A DNA stretch of 64,000 bases from Diadema setosum (GCF_964275005.1 NC_092692.1:10025643-10089642); one strand, 5' to 3'; shown: positions 12,430 to 23,930, counted from the first letter of the stretch. The notes: generated by a model from the sequence alone, not told the origin. Numbers and translations are program-made.

Positions 12430-15400
12430 GCGAGAGATGGATGAATAGGAAATATGTTATACAGTGTGTACATACCTGGACTGAATCTGTCTCCACAAGT
12501 GTAGAATCCGCCATGATGGCAGGAAATTCCTGCACCCCAGCGGTCATTGGTGACCACCTTATCCTTGACTGGACTGGACAAACAGGGCAGACAGAGTATT
12601 AAAGGTGGTCATCTGTTATGGGTCAACCTCACACACATACCATCACAAAAGAGCTGAAAAGAATGCAACTTTCTACTTTGTATTCTTTTTTCATTCTCAT
12701 TTCTTGCTCCAGTTGAAGTAGACCCAATAAATAGTAGAGGGTACTGCTATTCAAGCAGAATTATGAAAGTTTAATTTCAAGAAAATACGACATTGAATAC
12801 AGTTCAACTAAAGGTTTAAGCAAGGAGACATTTGGAATGGAGGTTTAAGCTAATGTCCACAATGGCACTGTAAATAGGTTTTAGACATACCTGCTGTTGT
12901 AGAGCCAGGCCAGGAACTCGGTGCTGTTCCAGTAAGTGTCGGGGGCTTCCCAGTCCCCATCGGACCACAGGACGTCTGGCTGGTACTCATTGATGATTTC
13001 CATCAGTTCGGGCCACAGCACTTTCTACAATGATAAATATGACCTAAATCTGATTTTTGATTTTTTTTTTTTTTTTTTTTTAACGCAGCTACTAAGGAAG
13101 TAGAGAATGCTTCTATGCCAGTAACCACATAGCCGGTGGCTTAAGGTCCCCTGCAAAGTACTGGAAATTACAAAAAAGTGCTTTGCCTCGGGGCACAACC
13201 ACTGCAGCAATGGACTTGAACAATGGACCTTGTGATTAAAGGACAAGTTCACCTTCATTAACATAAGGATTGAGAGAATGCAGCAATATTAGTAGAACAC
13301 ATCAGTGAAAGTTTGAGGAAAATTGGACAATCGATACAAAAGTTATGAATTTTTTAAACTTTTGTGTTGGAACCGCTGGATGAGGAGACTACTAAGGCTC
13401 GTGATGTCATATGAGTACAACAGTATAAAGAAAATGTAAAGAAAATTCAACGTATTTTCACTTTTTTCGCATAATAAAAGAGCACTTGACTTGCCTCTTT
13501 CTAAATGCAATGGGAATAATATTACCCATAACATATGTCATTAACGAGTCAAGGGAATGTGTACTTTTTTCAAAAGATTAAATTTTGTGAAATTCTCTTT
13601 ATATTTTCCATATATTGTTGTACGCATGTGACATCATACACTGCAGTAGTCTTCTCATCCAGCGGTGACTGCACAAAATCTTCAAAAATTCATAACTTTT
13701 GAACGGATTGTCCGATTTTCCTCAAACTTTCAATGATGTGTTCTACTAATATTGCCTTATAATCCTTATGTTAATGAAGGTGAACTTGAAGGTTGTTTAA
13801 ATGACCTCAAAGTGCAGAATATACATACTGCTTTACTGGTTACTTATAACTCTTTACAGTTGACTCACACTTCTTCCTTCTTCTTCTTTTTTTCAAAGAA
13901 TGAGAACATTTTCTTCTTGGAGCACAAGGGCATATGTACTAGATAATCTTGAAATACACAGTAAGAACATACAAGATAACATAGGCTAAAATTACCATGG
14001 TTTTAATTTTTATCATTTGATATCACTACAAAGGGCAATCTGTCTGCTAGAAACCTAGCAGACAAATGTATTTGTCGCCACTTTCAGTCACTTAAAGGGA
14101 TAGTACAGTATTGGTGGAGATGAGAATTGGGCTTTAACTTTTTGCTAGATACCAAGAAAACACTTATGATATAGTACAGAGCATACCATTTTAAGAGGAA
14201 TTCAAAGTTTGTTTGATGAAAATCGGGTTTGGAATGACTAAAACATCCAAAAACAAAGTAAAACAAAGTGATCGTAATAAAGTGTGGGTCCCACACTTCA
14301 TTAGAATCGCTCTTTTTTGGATATCTCAGCCATTTCAAAACCAATTTTCATCAAATAAACATTGAATTCCTCATAGAATTACATGCCCTTTCATATTTCA
14401 TAAGAGGTTTCTCATTATCTCACCAAAAAATGTTAGAAACCTGAAATTAGGTCTCAACCAAAACTGTACGATCCCTTTAACCTTATGGCAGCTGCAAATA
14501 TTGCATAAACTCTTGTATTTTGTACTGGACCAGTGGAGATGGGCAAATTGCTGGCTCTACATGCTCTTGAGAAGTTTGAGTTCATATCTGAAAGGGGTGA
14601 TTCAATGTGAGAGCAATACTAAATCAACAGCTGGTAGTGGACCTCCGCTGCTGTTTATTCCACATTACCTCACAGTACTCTTGGCTGGCAAACTTGTTTG
14701 ACTTGTCCTTGATGTAAAGAGGGTTGAACCACTCATACAGCGAGTGGTAGAGTCCAAAGTGCATGTCTGTGTTGCTTCTAACTGCTGCTGCCAGGTCACC
14801 TGTATAAAAGAGAGGATTCATAGGTTACAGAAACCTTTTTTATTCTTTGTGTGTAACAAAAATAAAATACCACTGCAACAAAGCCTTTACATTCCCATAG
14901 CATTCTGAAAAAAACCAAAGTAACTACAATATCATGTGCAGTGTTATTCTTTCTGTGTATGCCATGATTTATTCCAATATGCCAAAGTCACCCTCAAAGA
15001 AAGCCCTTTCAGCGCATTCTTTCAAGAGGCAGCACCCACACAGGCGGAGGAAGGGAGAAAATAAGTATGAGGAGAACTAGGGGGAGGATGAACAGCCCAA
15101 AATAAGACCAAGATAATGACATGTCTTAAAAAGCATGCAGTCAACTTCGAGGTATATCCTATGATAACTGTCAATATGACAGTTAGTTACAAAATTACAC
15201 CGGTTAGCTAAAAAATGGCTTTTTGTCTGGTCCACCAGATACGATTTCACAAAAATTGCTGATCCTCACCGACAAGATTTCTTCGAGGTCCCACATCCAT
15301 AGAGTTCCAGTTCCAGGAATAATTGGATGGCCAATTTGTGAAGCCTTCATGGTGCTTGCTGGTGAGGACAACATATCTAAAAGGGGAAGCAAATTCACAA

Positions 15401-17640
15401 TGTGGCATGATATCAGGGAATATGACGCAAAAAAATGTGCAAAATGAAATAGGCGAATGAGAGTCACAGCCACAGCCTGTCTTCTATTTGCACTTTGTAT
15501 GACATCCATATTCTTTATAACGTTTTTTACAAGCTCCATTTTTTTTTTCTCTCTTCCAGCTCCTTCTTCCATCTTTAATTTTCTCATCACGTTACAGTTT
15601 CATCCATTCATCAGTGTACTTACATGTACAGTGCACTCCCATTATAACGAACAATGAAGTAAAAATGCAGGCTGGAACATTATCCACTCTATGTATTTTT
15701 ACTGTTTATTTGTTCGATTATAACAACATTTCTATAAATGAAAGAAAACTGCTGGTCCCGAGCGAGGACTTCGTTATAACAGGATTCAACTGTACATAGG
15801 GCCTACCCATTTATTGTTTTATATAGTGTGATGAAGTATGTACCCTGTTAGTGTAAACTTTTACTGAATGAGGCAATGTTTCATTTTTGTGTGCATGTGT
15901 TTTGTTTTGTTCCTTGCACTTTCAAAGGAATCATTTGATCAACTGCTGAAAATGAACATGTATCTTAACCTTTACTACCAGAGAAATATACAGAAGAGGA
16001 GCATATAATCCCCACATTCCACAAAGTAAAACGACATGTATATTAGGCAATTTATGCATCATTACCAATGTACAAATGGGCATCTTCTGATGATGATGTA
16101 GAGTAAAATACCCAATATGCGGCAGGGTGGCACTTTCATTCATCAATAAGAAAGCTAATGAACATCATATGTGCTTAGTCCCACTTTAGAACACAAGCAG
16201 GAGTTACACACAAGTGTTATGGGAAGTGACACCTGATTGGGCCTTTTCATCAATAAATGAAATGGCCCTTGCCGCAAATAGGCACCCTGTACAAAGCCTG
16301 ACAAACAGGGTTCAGGGTATTTTACACTATATACCTAGAGCTACCACAACTCATCAGACCATGACCAAACAATATAGCATATAATCAGCTGATACTACAT
16401 CCCCTGGCCCAAACCTACACAAAGCAAAAACTGACAACCCTTGCACAGATAATAATGACATCGTCGACACACATTTTCCGCTTCATTGACCCACCAAACC
16501 TCTGCACACAATGGAAAATAGAATTCCACAGGTGAAAGGAATTGGTCACAGACAACTGACCTACAAACATCCAGCTGCTAAAATAGGTAATTTAAAATTA
16601 CCAAGAAGAGCAATTTAGAAATAATGGTACCTTTAATACAAAGCAATGCAGCCAATAAACTTGTAATAAGCCAGTTCGGAGTTAGCTCATGGGCACATTG
16701 GTCCGAATGACCTTTCCATTTTCTCAGTCGGTTAGGGGCACTTCAATCGTTTTAGAGTGACATAATGCGTAAGCTTTACATAACAATTTATGGAATTCAT
16801 TGATCCTGTTCAAACAAAGAATGAACTTGCGTCGACCAGATGACCAGAATGATCCGTGAATTAACACTTGGGAAAGCATCCATTTCGTTATTTTGCATTG
16901 AATGTATTGACGATCTCTTTCTATTGATATTGCCAAATACCACTTTTGCTACCAGGTGGATGTGCTGGCAAGCAGCATTTATAAGTATTTCATGAATAAT
17001 CATTATATTACATATGCTTATCCCAGTGAAATTAAAAACCAACATGCCTGTTGGTCCGAATGACCTTGTTTCTGCTCATGCGCAAAGTGGAACTCCGAAC
17101 TGGCTTATTGTTAAAACTGTCAAAGTCTTAGACGTGTTCAACCAGTCATTTATGAGGTGAAATTAATTTACCTTTTATCTCTGTTAGTGTTTAGTGTTAG
17201 ACTTAGCAGAGGTATACATCATTGTGACAGTATGGATAGAAGAATATCAAAATATCTTACTTTGCTCCCGACGCTTTCAGTACACTCGCCCACTCGTTCG
17301 GGTCAAAGAATTCTGCGTGAAAACTCGGCGCAAAGTCAGGGTAGGTGAAACCTGGTCTGTAGTTGTCTTCCATAAACTGGATGATGTCTTTATTCTTCCT
17401 GACTTTCCAGTTATACCAGAACCATTCAGAACTGAAACTCGGCACGCTAAATACGCCCCAGTGAATGAATATCCCGAACTTCGACTGATCGTACCATGCC
17501 GGCAACGGACGGCTGTCTATGGAATCCCAGTTCGGTTGATACTGTGCACTGCACGTACCGAGAGCAAGTAACGCAACAAATGCTACAGGAGCAAAAATCG
17601 CCGAGTACCAGTGTTCGCACGACATTGTAGCTACATTCAC
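9902..17640 (-). CDS. FUCA: Alpha-L-fucosidase, GH29 (gene A, 8 exons)
   Basis: This enzyme removes terminal alpha-L-fucose from glycoproteins and glycolipids, in lysosomes or after secretion. Exons (minus strand, 5' to 3') are 17261-17640, 15270-15376, 14669-14799, 12891-13024, 12476-12573, 11339-11471, 10649-10819 and 9902-10157. All have GT-AG boundaries and consistent phases, giving 1410 nt and 469 residues. A hydrophobic signal peptide (about residues 10-33) precedes QYQPNW. GH29 landmarks are [40 protein letters not shown] (nucleophile Asp228), [11 protein letters not shown] (Asp279, human Asp276) and KWENAMTID (Glu292, human Glu289). The C-terminal exon encodes the beta-sandwich part. 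The ATG at 17640 follows an in-frame TGA; the ATG at 17625 has A at -3 and may be the true start (464 residues). It is the downstream member of a tandem pair with gene B and looks intact. FUCA1 versus FUCA2 orthology is not resolved. Confidence 0.95.
10380..10500. repeat. Degenerate AATG-rich tract in gene A intron 7
   Basis: Imperfect AATGAATG-type repeats fill intron 7 of gene A. The same intron of gene B has a matching tract at about 25080-25370, so the repeat was probably present before the gene duplication. Confidence 0.7.
10649..10819 (-). CDS. FUCA: Gene A exon 7
   Basis: 171 nt, [20 protein letters not shown] then [20 protein letters not shown] and RPWRKQNDT. NxLLNIGP and GEAIY/F are strong GH29 signatures. 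It differs from gene B exon 7 at two of about 57 residues, the closest-matched of the long exons. Acceptor AAACAG, donor GTGAGT. Confidence 0.95.
10861..10940. mobile_element. Partial pogo-like element end
   Basis: TTACAGGTGACTCC followed by GTCCTTGGGACCGGCAG and TTTTCTTTCATAATATC matches the left arm of the intact element at 19204-19388. I cannot find a right end, so this is a fragment within gene A intron 6. Confidence 0.5.
11041..11207. mobile_element. pogo-like MITE, 167 bp, TA duplication
   Basis: It starts CAGTCAACCTATCATAACGA and ends with GGGAGTGCACTG, with TA directly outside both ends. TIRs beginning CAGT with TATAACGA, and TA target sites, are typical of the pogo/Tigger branch of Tc1-mariner. 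It lies within gene A intron 6 and has no coding capacity. Confidence 0.7.
11339..11471 (-). CDS. FUCA: Gene A exon 6: KWE motif exon
   Basis: 133 nt, [20 protein letters not shown] then [19 protein letters not shown]. The Glu of KWE (residue 292) aligns with human Glu289. Gene B has Val here. Acceptor GTGCAG, donor GTCAGT. Confidence 0.95.
12086..12334. mobile_element. 249-bp hairpin element, TTTGCAAAAGGGGC ends
   Basis: The left end TGAAGAGTTTATTTGC plus AAAAGGGGCTAGATCCACTT is repeated inverted at the right end, giving arms of nearly 40 bp. It lies in gene A intron 5. A cousin of almost identical length is at 35942-36188. Confidence 0.8.
12390..12428. repeat. (AG)n microsatellite
   Basis: About 18 AG dinucleotides running into a G run, inside gene A intron 5, about 50 bases from exon 5. 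Confidence 0.95.
12476..12573 (-). CDS. FUCA: Gene A exon 5: CHHGG exon
   Basis: 98 nt, [20 protein letters not shown] then [12 protein letters not shown]. Asp279 in TCGD matches human Asp276, which I recall as the acid/base in newer structural work. Acceptor TGTCCAG, donor GTATGT. An AG microsatellite (12390-12428) lies about 50 bases beyond the donor. Confidence 0.95.
12891..13024 (-). CDS. FUCA: Gene A exon 4: nucleophile exon
   Basis: 134 nt. It encodes [20 protein letters not shown], then [17 protein letters not shown]. The Asp of WSDG (residue 228) matches human Asp225, the accepted nucleophile. An Asn-Ser-Thr sequon follows. Acceptor TTGTAG, donor GTATGT. Confidence 0.95.
13244..13788. 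mobile_element. Foldback MITE, family 1, copy 2
   Basis: The ends are CAAGTTCACCTTCATTAACA and its inverse; inner arms also pair, so it forms a 545-bp hairpin. It sits in gene A intron 3 close to exon 4. It carries the 63-codon frame described in the findings (13343-13534, minus). Confidence 0.85.
14092..14480. mobile_element. Foldback MITE, family 2, copy 1
   Basis: TTAAAGGGAT at the left and its inverse ATCCCTTTAA at the right. The inner halves pair through GATATCTCAGCCATTTC-type sequence and TTCATCAAA. It lies in gene A intron 3. Copies are at 29566 and 46369. It has no transposase. Confidence 0.8.
14669..14799 (-). CDS. FUCA: Gene A exon 3
   Basis: 131 nt, [20 protein letters not shown] followed by YEWFNPLY and ending QEYCE. 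It contains the family's GLYHSLxEWF motif. Acceptor ATACAG, donor GTAATG, ending in phase 0. Confidence 0.95.
15270..15376 (-). CDS. FUCA: Gene A exon 2: SKHHEGF catalytic-site exon
   Basis: 107 nt, read as [12 protein letters not shown] then [17 protein letters not shown]. It holds the conserved His-His pair of the GH29 active site and an Asn-Tyr-Ser N-glycosylation sequon. The acceptor is TTTTAG and the donor GTGAGG. The peptide differs from gene B exon 2 at only two of 35 residues. Confidence 0.95.
15629..15792. mobile_element. pogo-like MITE, 164 bp, TA duplication
   Basis: It starts CAGTGCACTCCCATTATAAC, and its right end read in reverse is CAGTTGAATCCTGTTATAAC. TA flanks both sides. 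It lies in gene A intron 1. Confidence 0.75.
16665..17109. mobile_element. 445-bp inverted-repeat element in gene A intron 1
   Basis: The left end AATAAGCCAGTTCGGAGTT and the right end AACTCCGAACTGGCTTATT are perfect inverted copies. A second inner pair is formed by GGTCCGAATGACC, which is itself near-palindromic and occurs at about 16700 and 17053. No transposase is visible. I cannot assign a superfamily. Confidence 0.8.
17261..17640 (-). CDS. FUCA: Gene A exon 1: signal peptide and start of GH29 barrel
   Basis: Residues 1-126 plus two bases of codon 127. It encodes the signal peptide, [19 protein letters not shown], the IHWG motif and SEWFW, and ends VLKASGA. The donor reads GCAAA then GTAAGA (phase 2). 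In the mature part it is about 82% identical to gene B exon 1, less than several later exons. Confidence 0.95.
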
Positions 17641-18388
17641 TCAAAAGTACCCGCCGAAAAAATGTCTCTCTCTGCTCTGTAGACGATGCTTCAGTTTCCT
17701 TTAAAGAAATAAACAGCCACTAGATGATGGAACAATCTGATTGGCATCCCACTTGATTTCGACCCCTTTTCTACATTTACCCTTCGTTCACTGGTCATGA
17801 ATGGAGAGTCACCTTTCGCTTACCCATGGTACATGAACTTGTGTTGTGTTGTATGTATGCATTGTTTACGAGGACACTGCTGTGCAATGTGCACACGGGG
17901 GCGTTGCGTCACGTGATTACATCTACTTGTAGTAGTCTGCCAAATCAGATGCTAGTATTAAAAGTTGTCTTACTACATGTATCGATCAATGACGTTTTAC
18001 TAGTGTGTGACAAAATTAAGCAAAAGAGAATTGCTTGTATTTTTGTAACTTCATCTATGAGACAAGGCATATTCTCTTTATTTGTCTATATTTTTTGTTT
18101 GTTAGGAAAGAATCAATGCACATACTAGTAAACATACATACATTAGTTTGGGTCTAGATTCAAAGAATATAATTCTGTCACCTGACTTTTGAAGTACTTG
18201 TACTCTTTTACGCAAGTTACGTGGTCTAATCGTCAGACCCTAAGATACAGCATGGACCTTCGTTGTAGGTCCATGGATACAGGGATGTTACAAAATTGGA
18301 AATTAGCGGAGTAGCGTCTCTGTGGGACATGGCCGTTGCAAAAACACATTGTACGACCAAGAATTCTATATCATATGATTTTCTCTTT

Positions 18389-18419
<31 letters not shown>

Positions 18420-18562
18420 GGGGGTGGGGCCAGAATAGCCTTAATTCACGAAGGTGGTTTAAAGGTGGGAGCATTCCTATTGTTGCCAGAGTTGGCATTT
18501 CTGGCATTATTTTAGACATTTCAGCATCTAGCATTATGCTCAGCATAATTTGGCTGTTTTCA

Positions 18563-18715
18563 GCGTAATTCCATACTTGCCAACATTTTCATTTGAGAAA
18601 GCGGTAGAATCCAGGATGCCTATGCGAGCAGCGCTAGCTTGAATGCCAATGAAATCTTTCAAAAGCTGTAGTCTACCGCCAAATGCCATAGAGTTGGCAA
18701 GTATGTAATTCTAGC
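18563..18715. mobile_element. 153-bp small inverted-repeat element
   Basis: The left end GTAATTCCATACTTGCCAAC is matched in reverse by GTTGGCAAGTATGTAATTC at the right, and inner GCGGTAGA/TCTACCGC also pairs. No coding capacity. Confidence 0.55.
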
Positions 18716-18846
18716 ATAATTGCTACAGAAAGGAAATCTCCAGGCGTTTTGTGTACTGTGGTACCGATACCGGTACCTCTTTTTGGTTGGTTTGTTAGTT
18801 TGTGAGCTGATTTTTGGCAAAAAGTTGTGAAGACATGTTTTTTGTG

Positions 18847-18887
<41 letters not shown>

Positions 18888-19203
18888 GATTGAGTGCCAC
18901 AGTTCAGTTGGGAGCAGAGACTTTGAGGACCTAAAGAGAAAATTAATCACAACACCAATTACTTTCTATAGGTTTATAAGAGTCTCTCTATTATTATTAT
19001 TATTATTGTTCCGTCCTCATATTCTGTTGAGTGATTCTGAGCAGTTGTGTTTTTGTTTTGTTTATGTTTATGTTCAATGTGAGGAGAAAATGTTTACAAG
19101 AGATAAACAAGATCAGGTGAGATGCATTATTAAGGTTAATACATAAAGATTTTAATGTGTTCTACATATCATTTGACAGATTGTTGTTTACAATTTGTGC
19201 ATA

Positions 19204-19388
19204 CAGTGTACTCGCGTTATAACGAAGTCGTTGGGACCGGCAGTTTTCTTTCATTATATTAAAATTTTATAATAACAGAACAAATAAACAAGAAGAAATG
19301 TAGAGCTGATAATTTTGCAACCTGAATTTTTATTTCGTTGTAACCAGAATTTCATTATAACTGTGTTCATTATAGCGGGAGTGCACTG
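19204..19388. mobile_element. pogo-like MITE, 185 bp, TA duplication
   Basis: It starts CAGTGTACTCGCGTTATAAC and its reverse starts CAGTGCACTCCCGCTATAAT. TA lies outside both ends. Confidence 0.8.
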
Positions 19389-20496
19389 TACTATATTGCT
19401 AAATGCACATTTACAATGTTAGACAATGACGCACTCACTTAATAATGAGAATAATGATACACTGTAATTTGCATTTATATAGTGCATAATAATCTACAAG
19501 ATTCTCTATGCCCTATCCCATCATCAGAATGAAATACTGTACTGGTGATAAATCCAAAAATATGTTACCGATGAGTAGCACACATTTGATGTACCAAAAT
19601 GACAGGCACTGTGCCTAGAACTACATGTAAATAGATATTTTCACACACTATAGACAAGTACAACGGAGCAATCAGGTACACCGAAAATTCAACCCTGTGA
19701 ACCATTCTAGATATTGCTGTCAGAGTGAGGTAATCCTCGAAAACGAAACTATCAAACTAACTTGTTAACAAGCAAACAAATAAACATCATGAACACTCCT
19801 TTGGAGAAAACAATTGACTTACGAATACAATGTACTGTATTTGTAGCATTTTAACCACATCAACGCATCAACATTTAGTTACCATACAAATCATATGACA
19901 CTCTTTTTAACCCTATATCCTTGTAAGTTTGACTGCTTGGGGTTTCAAGTCTTCAACGTTTACGTATCACAGCAGAAACAGCTTTGGGTTTATGATCTGA
20001 ATTTTGGTCCGACTTTTTCCCATTCAAAAAAAAAAAAAAAAAAAAAACTCTGGTATACTGTACACAGCAGTCAAAATGTGTTAGCATTATACAATGTACT
20101 AAATTAAATAATAATAATAATAACAATAATAATAAAGAAAACTTCTCTACAGACTGCAATTACTGGTATGGTTATGTAGCACCTGATAACATCCCACGAT
20201 GACTTGTAGGACTTTGACTTGGACTGGTGAATATGCCTACATGTTGTAAATAATGAGTGATTGTCTTTAAAAAAAAAAAGAAACAAAAACAAAATCAAGC
20301 AGCAAATATGTTATTACACAAATAATGATAATAATAATAAACATTGATATCAAAACTGCACAAAGGTGCCATTACTGATACATATTAGTCCACTTTTGAT
20401 ATACTTGTAGGCAGGCGCGCCGGAAGCAGTTTTGGATTGGGGGGGCAAATATTGGAGGGGGCTCACTATAGACCATACATATGTTACACAATATAC

Positions 20497-20505
<9 letters not shown>

Positions 20506-20527
<22 letters not shown>

Positions 20528-20535
20528 TCTATATA

Positions 20536-20630
<95 letters not shown>
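20506..20630. repeat. Compound (AC)n(AT)n(GT)n microsatellite
   Basis: AC repeats to about 20527, AT repeats to about 20612, then GT repeats. It can fold on itself because AC pairs with GT and AT with AT. It is inside the hAT-like element. Confidence 0.95.
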
Positions 20631-20851
20631 ATGCATATAAAGTGGCGTACGATGGGTCGAAACATTGGGGGTGGGCACCTTGTGGAAAAGTAATTTTGAC
20701 GGTGTGTATGCTTGTGCGTGTGTGCGTGCGCAATAATGGGACTACAATACATTACGGAATGTGATACATTCAACAACGCAGTCATTGAGGAACATTGTAA
20801 GTTTTCCTTACATGGATTATGGAATGACGGTGTGAAACCACAACTTATATA

Positions 20852-21790
20852 CTGTCAGCAACATCAGGAGAATTGCATAACAATAAAATGCGAGCGAGCG
20901 GAGCGAGAGAGCTTGAAAATGTTGACATTTTACAGTCCAAAAACTGCCGTTTGTTGCTATATCTTTCGCTTTGGAAATTAAGGGGGGGGGGGTATCGGGC
21001 CCAACTGCTGGCAATTACTGGCGGCAACATTAGGAGAATGGCATAACCATTCAATGCGTGCGAGCGAAGCGAGCGAGCTTGAAAATTTTGACATTCTACA
21101 GTCCCAAAACTGGCGTTTGTAGTTATAACTTTCGCTTTAGAAATTAATGGGGGCGCATCGGGTGCAACTGCTGGCAATTACTGGCAGCAACATTAGGAGA
21201 ATGGCATAACCATTCAATGCGAGCGAGCGAAGCGAGCGAGCTTGAAAATTTTGACATTCTACAGTCCCAAAACTGGCGTTTGTAGCTATATCTTTCGCTT
21301 TGGAGATTAATGGGGGGCGCATCGGGCGCAACTGCTGGCAATTACTGGCAGCAACATTAGGAGAATGGCATAATGATTCAATGCGAGCAAGCGAAGCGAG
21401 CGAGCTTGAAAATTTTGACATTCTACAGTCCAAAAACTGCCGTTGTAGCTATGTTTTTCGCTTTGGAAATTAAGGGGGAGGCGCACCGGCCTCAACTGCT
21501 GGCAATTACTGGCTGCAACGTTAGGAAAATGACATAACGAATAAATTTGACGATTAATTTTGACATTTTACAGTCCCCAAACTGCCGTTTGTAGCTATAT
21601 TTGTTTTTTTCACTTTGGAAATTAAGGGGGGGGGGGGCGGCCCAGGCGCAACTGCTGGCAATTACTGGCAGCAACATCAGGAGAATGGCATAGCGATTGA
21701 ATGCGAGCGAGCGGAGCGAGCGAGCTTGGAAATTTTGACATTTTACAGTCCAAAAACTGCCGTTTGTAGCTATGTTTTTTCGCGTTTATT
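20852..21790. repeat. Tandem array, about 162-bp unit, six copies
   Basis: GGCAACATTAGGAGAATGGC followed by GCGAGCGAAGCGAGCGAGCTT, TTTTGACATTCTACAGTCC and CTTTCGCTTTGGAAATTA recurs at a spacing of 156-165 bases. Most units carry GCTGGCAATTACTGG. The fifth unit (about 21500-21655) lacks the GAGCGAGCGAAGCG block. Each unit border carries a G run of variable length. Confidence 0.9.
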
Positions 21791-22031
21791 CATTTATATA
21801 CATATCTTTCTTATTTTATCTATTTTCATTTATTTGTTTATTTATTCATTTTTTTGGGAGGGGGGCTTTTTGGGGGGGCAAAAATGCGTTTTGCCCCCCC
21901 ACTTTTTGGATTGGGGGGGCGGCCGCCCCCCCTGCCCCCCCACTTCCGGCGCCTATGCTTGTAGGTAACACATTTACATAACGCAGAAACACAGGCAACA
22001 TCTTCGGGGATTATACCTGTAAATACTACTA

Positions 22032-22963
22032 CAGTGGAAACTCGATATAACGAGATGGTCGGGACCAAGTCATTTTCCTCGTTATAGCCGATATCTCGTT
22101 ATATCAGTAGGCATAAAAGAAGGCATAAAATAAAGACATTAATTTGCACATGTGGGACTACCCATCATATCTCAATCAATACTGATTACTTGATATTGTG
22201 TGTGAGAGAATTACTCACCTTTATGGGTAAGAAGATGTTTTTCGCCAAGGAAATCCAATATCAAGAATGTGTTTCTTATTAATTGTAGATGTTTGAATTT
22301 GTAAATTTGTATAGCTTGCGATTGTATCAAGATCGTCTGTGGATTGGTATGCGGTTATCGTATGAGTGTGTGTTGTGTGGAAAGCTTGAATATGGTCTGC
22401 ACAATGCTGTGTGTGTATGTGACACATTCTGTATGTACATTATGACTGCGTGTGTGTGAAGACGGGGAATTCCCTAAGTAGAAGGCCAATCACAGCATCA
22501 GATTGCCTCACACCTGCTAAACGTCATGATGATGTCATGTATACATATGGCCGTCCCACCACATTCTCTGCATGTATCAGTGTGCGTGCCGACGCACACA
22601 CTTCACACGTACAACATGCAGTGCTAGCTGGAGTGCACTGAAGAAAATGATTATGTGTGTACAAGACAGTTTTTGGCGCATCAAGCTTTACAATCTCGGA
22701 AGATGATAGCACAGGCGAAGTAAAGCTTTACCGAAGGCATTTTGCTTTACCTCGCTATAGCAGGTTTGATTTACTATGTTTTTCTTTGTTTGGAAGTCAC
22801 AAAATTTATCTCGTTATAGCAGTTATTTCGTTATAGCCGATCTCGCTATAAGAGTAGCATTTTACATATAGACTTGTGTGGAAGGAAATTTGGGACCGAG
22901 AAAATTTCCTCGTTATAACCGATATCTCGTTATAGCAGTGTTCGTAATACCGAGTTTCCCCTG
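22032..22963. mobile_element. pogo-like element, 932 bp, TA duplication
   Basis: The ends are CAGTGGAAACTCGATATAAC and, reversed, CAGGGGAAACTCGGTATTAC, with TA outside both. Several GTTATAGC/GCTATAAC motifs repeat inside each end. The interior has no transposase frame, so it is probably a deleted copy. It lies between genes A and B. Confidence 0.8.
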
Positions 22964-23930
22964 TACAATACTTTTGTACATAGCACACAAATACGAGAAA
23001 CATCTTTCAGACATGGTATTTCTGGAATATAAGAGATACAGAGTAAAGACGGAATGAAACAAAGAGATACTGATACTTGACCTGTTGCCATGGTAACACA
23101 CTAAGTCCCAGACACTAGCTAACAGAGATTTACTGTCAGATTTGATCAAATTTTCTTTGGTTTTCAGCCTCTCAATGCAATATTAGACATTATGAGAGAA
23201 TGTATTACACTTTTCTGTAATGGCAAAATTACAGCCGAGGTATGACATTTCAAATAACATTTTGCTATTAATTCTTCCTTACTTCTTGAACTAAAGGAGG
23301 TGCACCTTACGGACAGAATGTGCACATATTTGCATCTGGCTTTGTCACACACTTACAGCACAATTAATTAACTTGATCTGTTACGATTATTGCCTCAAAT
23401 GTATGAATGTAATGAAATACTACATGCATTTGCTCAAGTACTAAATCATTCTCAAATCAATACTGTGGCAAGGCCACGTACGACTCTACACAGGCAATCA
23501 ACAATTATGGGCTCCTCCAGCAAACTCCCCAGCACAAAAAGAATACACTAGAAGACACTGTGGGTAGTAACAAATAGTTCTTGGGTTTGGATATAACAAA
23601 ACTCTTGGGCTTGAGAAGTAATTTTCATTAAAATTTCATATCATTCTAATTACATGACGATACAGCCTCTTTCTATAGATATGCTGTGACCCTCACAGCA
23701 AGTGAATTTATGGGATTTGTTCAAAATATATTTGTATTTCCTAACAAATGAGTCTTGCAGTTATGTAGAAATTGTACACATGATACAAAGGATAATAAAA
23801 ATTTCAGATAAATACAGTGTAGAAACATAAAAGGCTGATGACCTGTGACCACCTTTCATCAGAGAGGAAACTTCTACTTTGGTCATGGAATGGCCTCTGA
23901 TTCTTTTCTTGCTTTGTTTTGTCATTGCCA
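22964..23930. other. 3' flank of gene B, no other gene seen
   Basis: AT-rich sequence between the pogo-like element and the gene B stop codon. It should hold the gene B 3'UTR. I cannot place a poly(A) signal with confidence. Confidence 0.4.

Larger units (their letters stand above)
17641..20403. other. Upstream flank of gene A, no further gene seen
   Basis: It holds the presumed promoter of gene A (from 17641), which shows no clear TATA element by eye. Further upstream are poly-T and poly-G runs (18383-18428, 18847-18885), a small inverted-repeat element (18563-18715), a pogo-like element (19204-19388) and ATT/AAT-type short repeats. Confidence 0.5.
20412..21957. mobile_element. hAT-like non-autonomous element with internal tandem array
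   Basis: The left end CAGGCGCGCCGGAAG and the reverse of the right end CATAGGCGCCGGAAG form the terminal repeat. An exact 8-bp duplication CTTGTAGG flanks it at 20404-20411 and 21958-21965. Eight-base duplications with CA-rich-start TIRs fit the hAT superfamily. Inside are an AC/AT/GT microsatellite and about six tandem units. No transposase frame is present. G and C runs lie just inside both ends. Confidence 0.8.

Noticed and set aside
20432..20785. Frames rich in THTHTH and IYIYIY on both strands
   Set aside because: Translations of the AC/AT/GT microsatellite.
21137..21433. Overlapping frames with FSSSLASLARIE repeats
   Set aside because: Translations of the 162-bp tandem units; the frame is not maintained across units.
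20852..21790. CRISPR-like regular repeat spacing
   Set aside because: The whole unit repeats without unique spacers. It is a tandem array inside a transposon in a eukaryotic genome.
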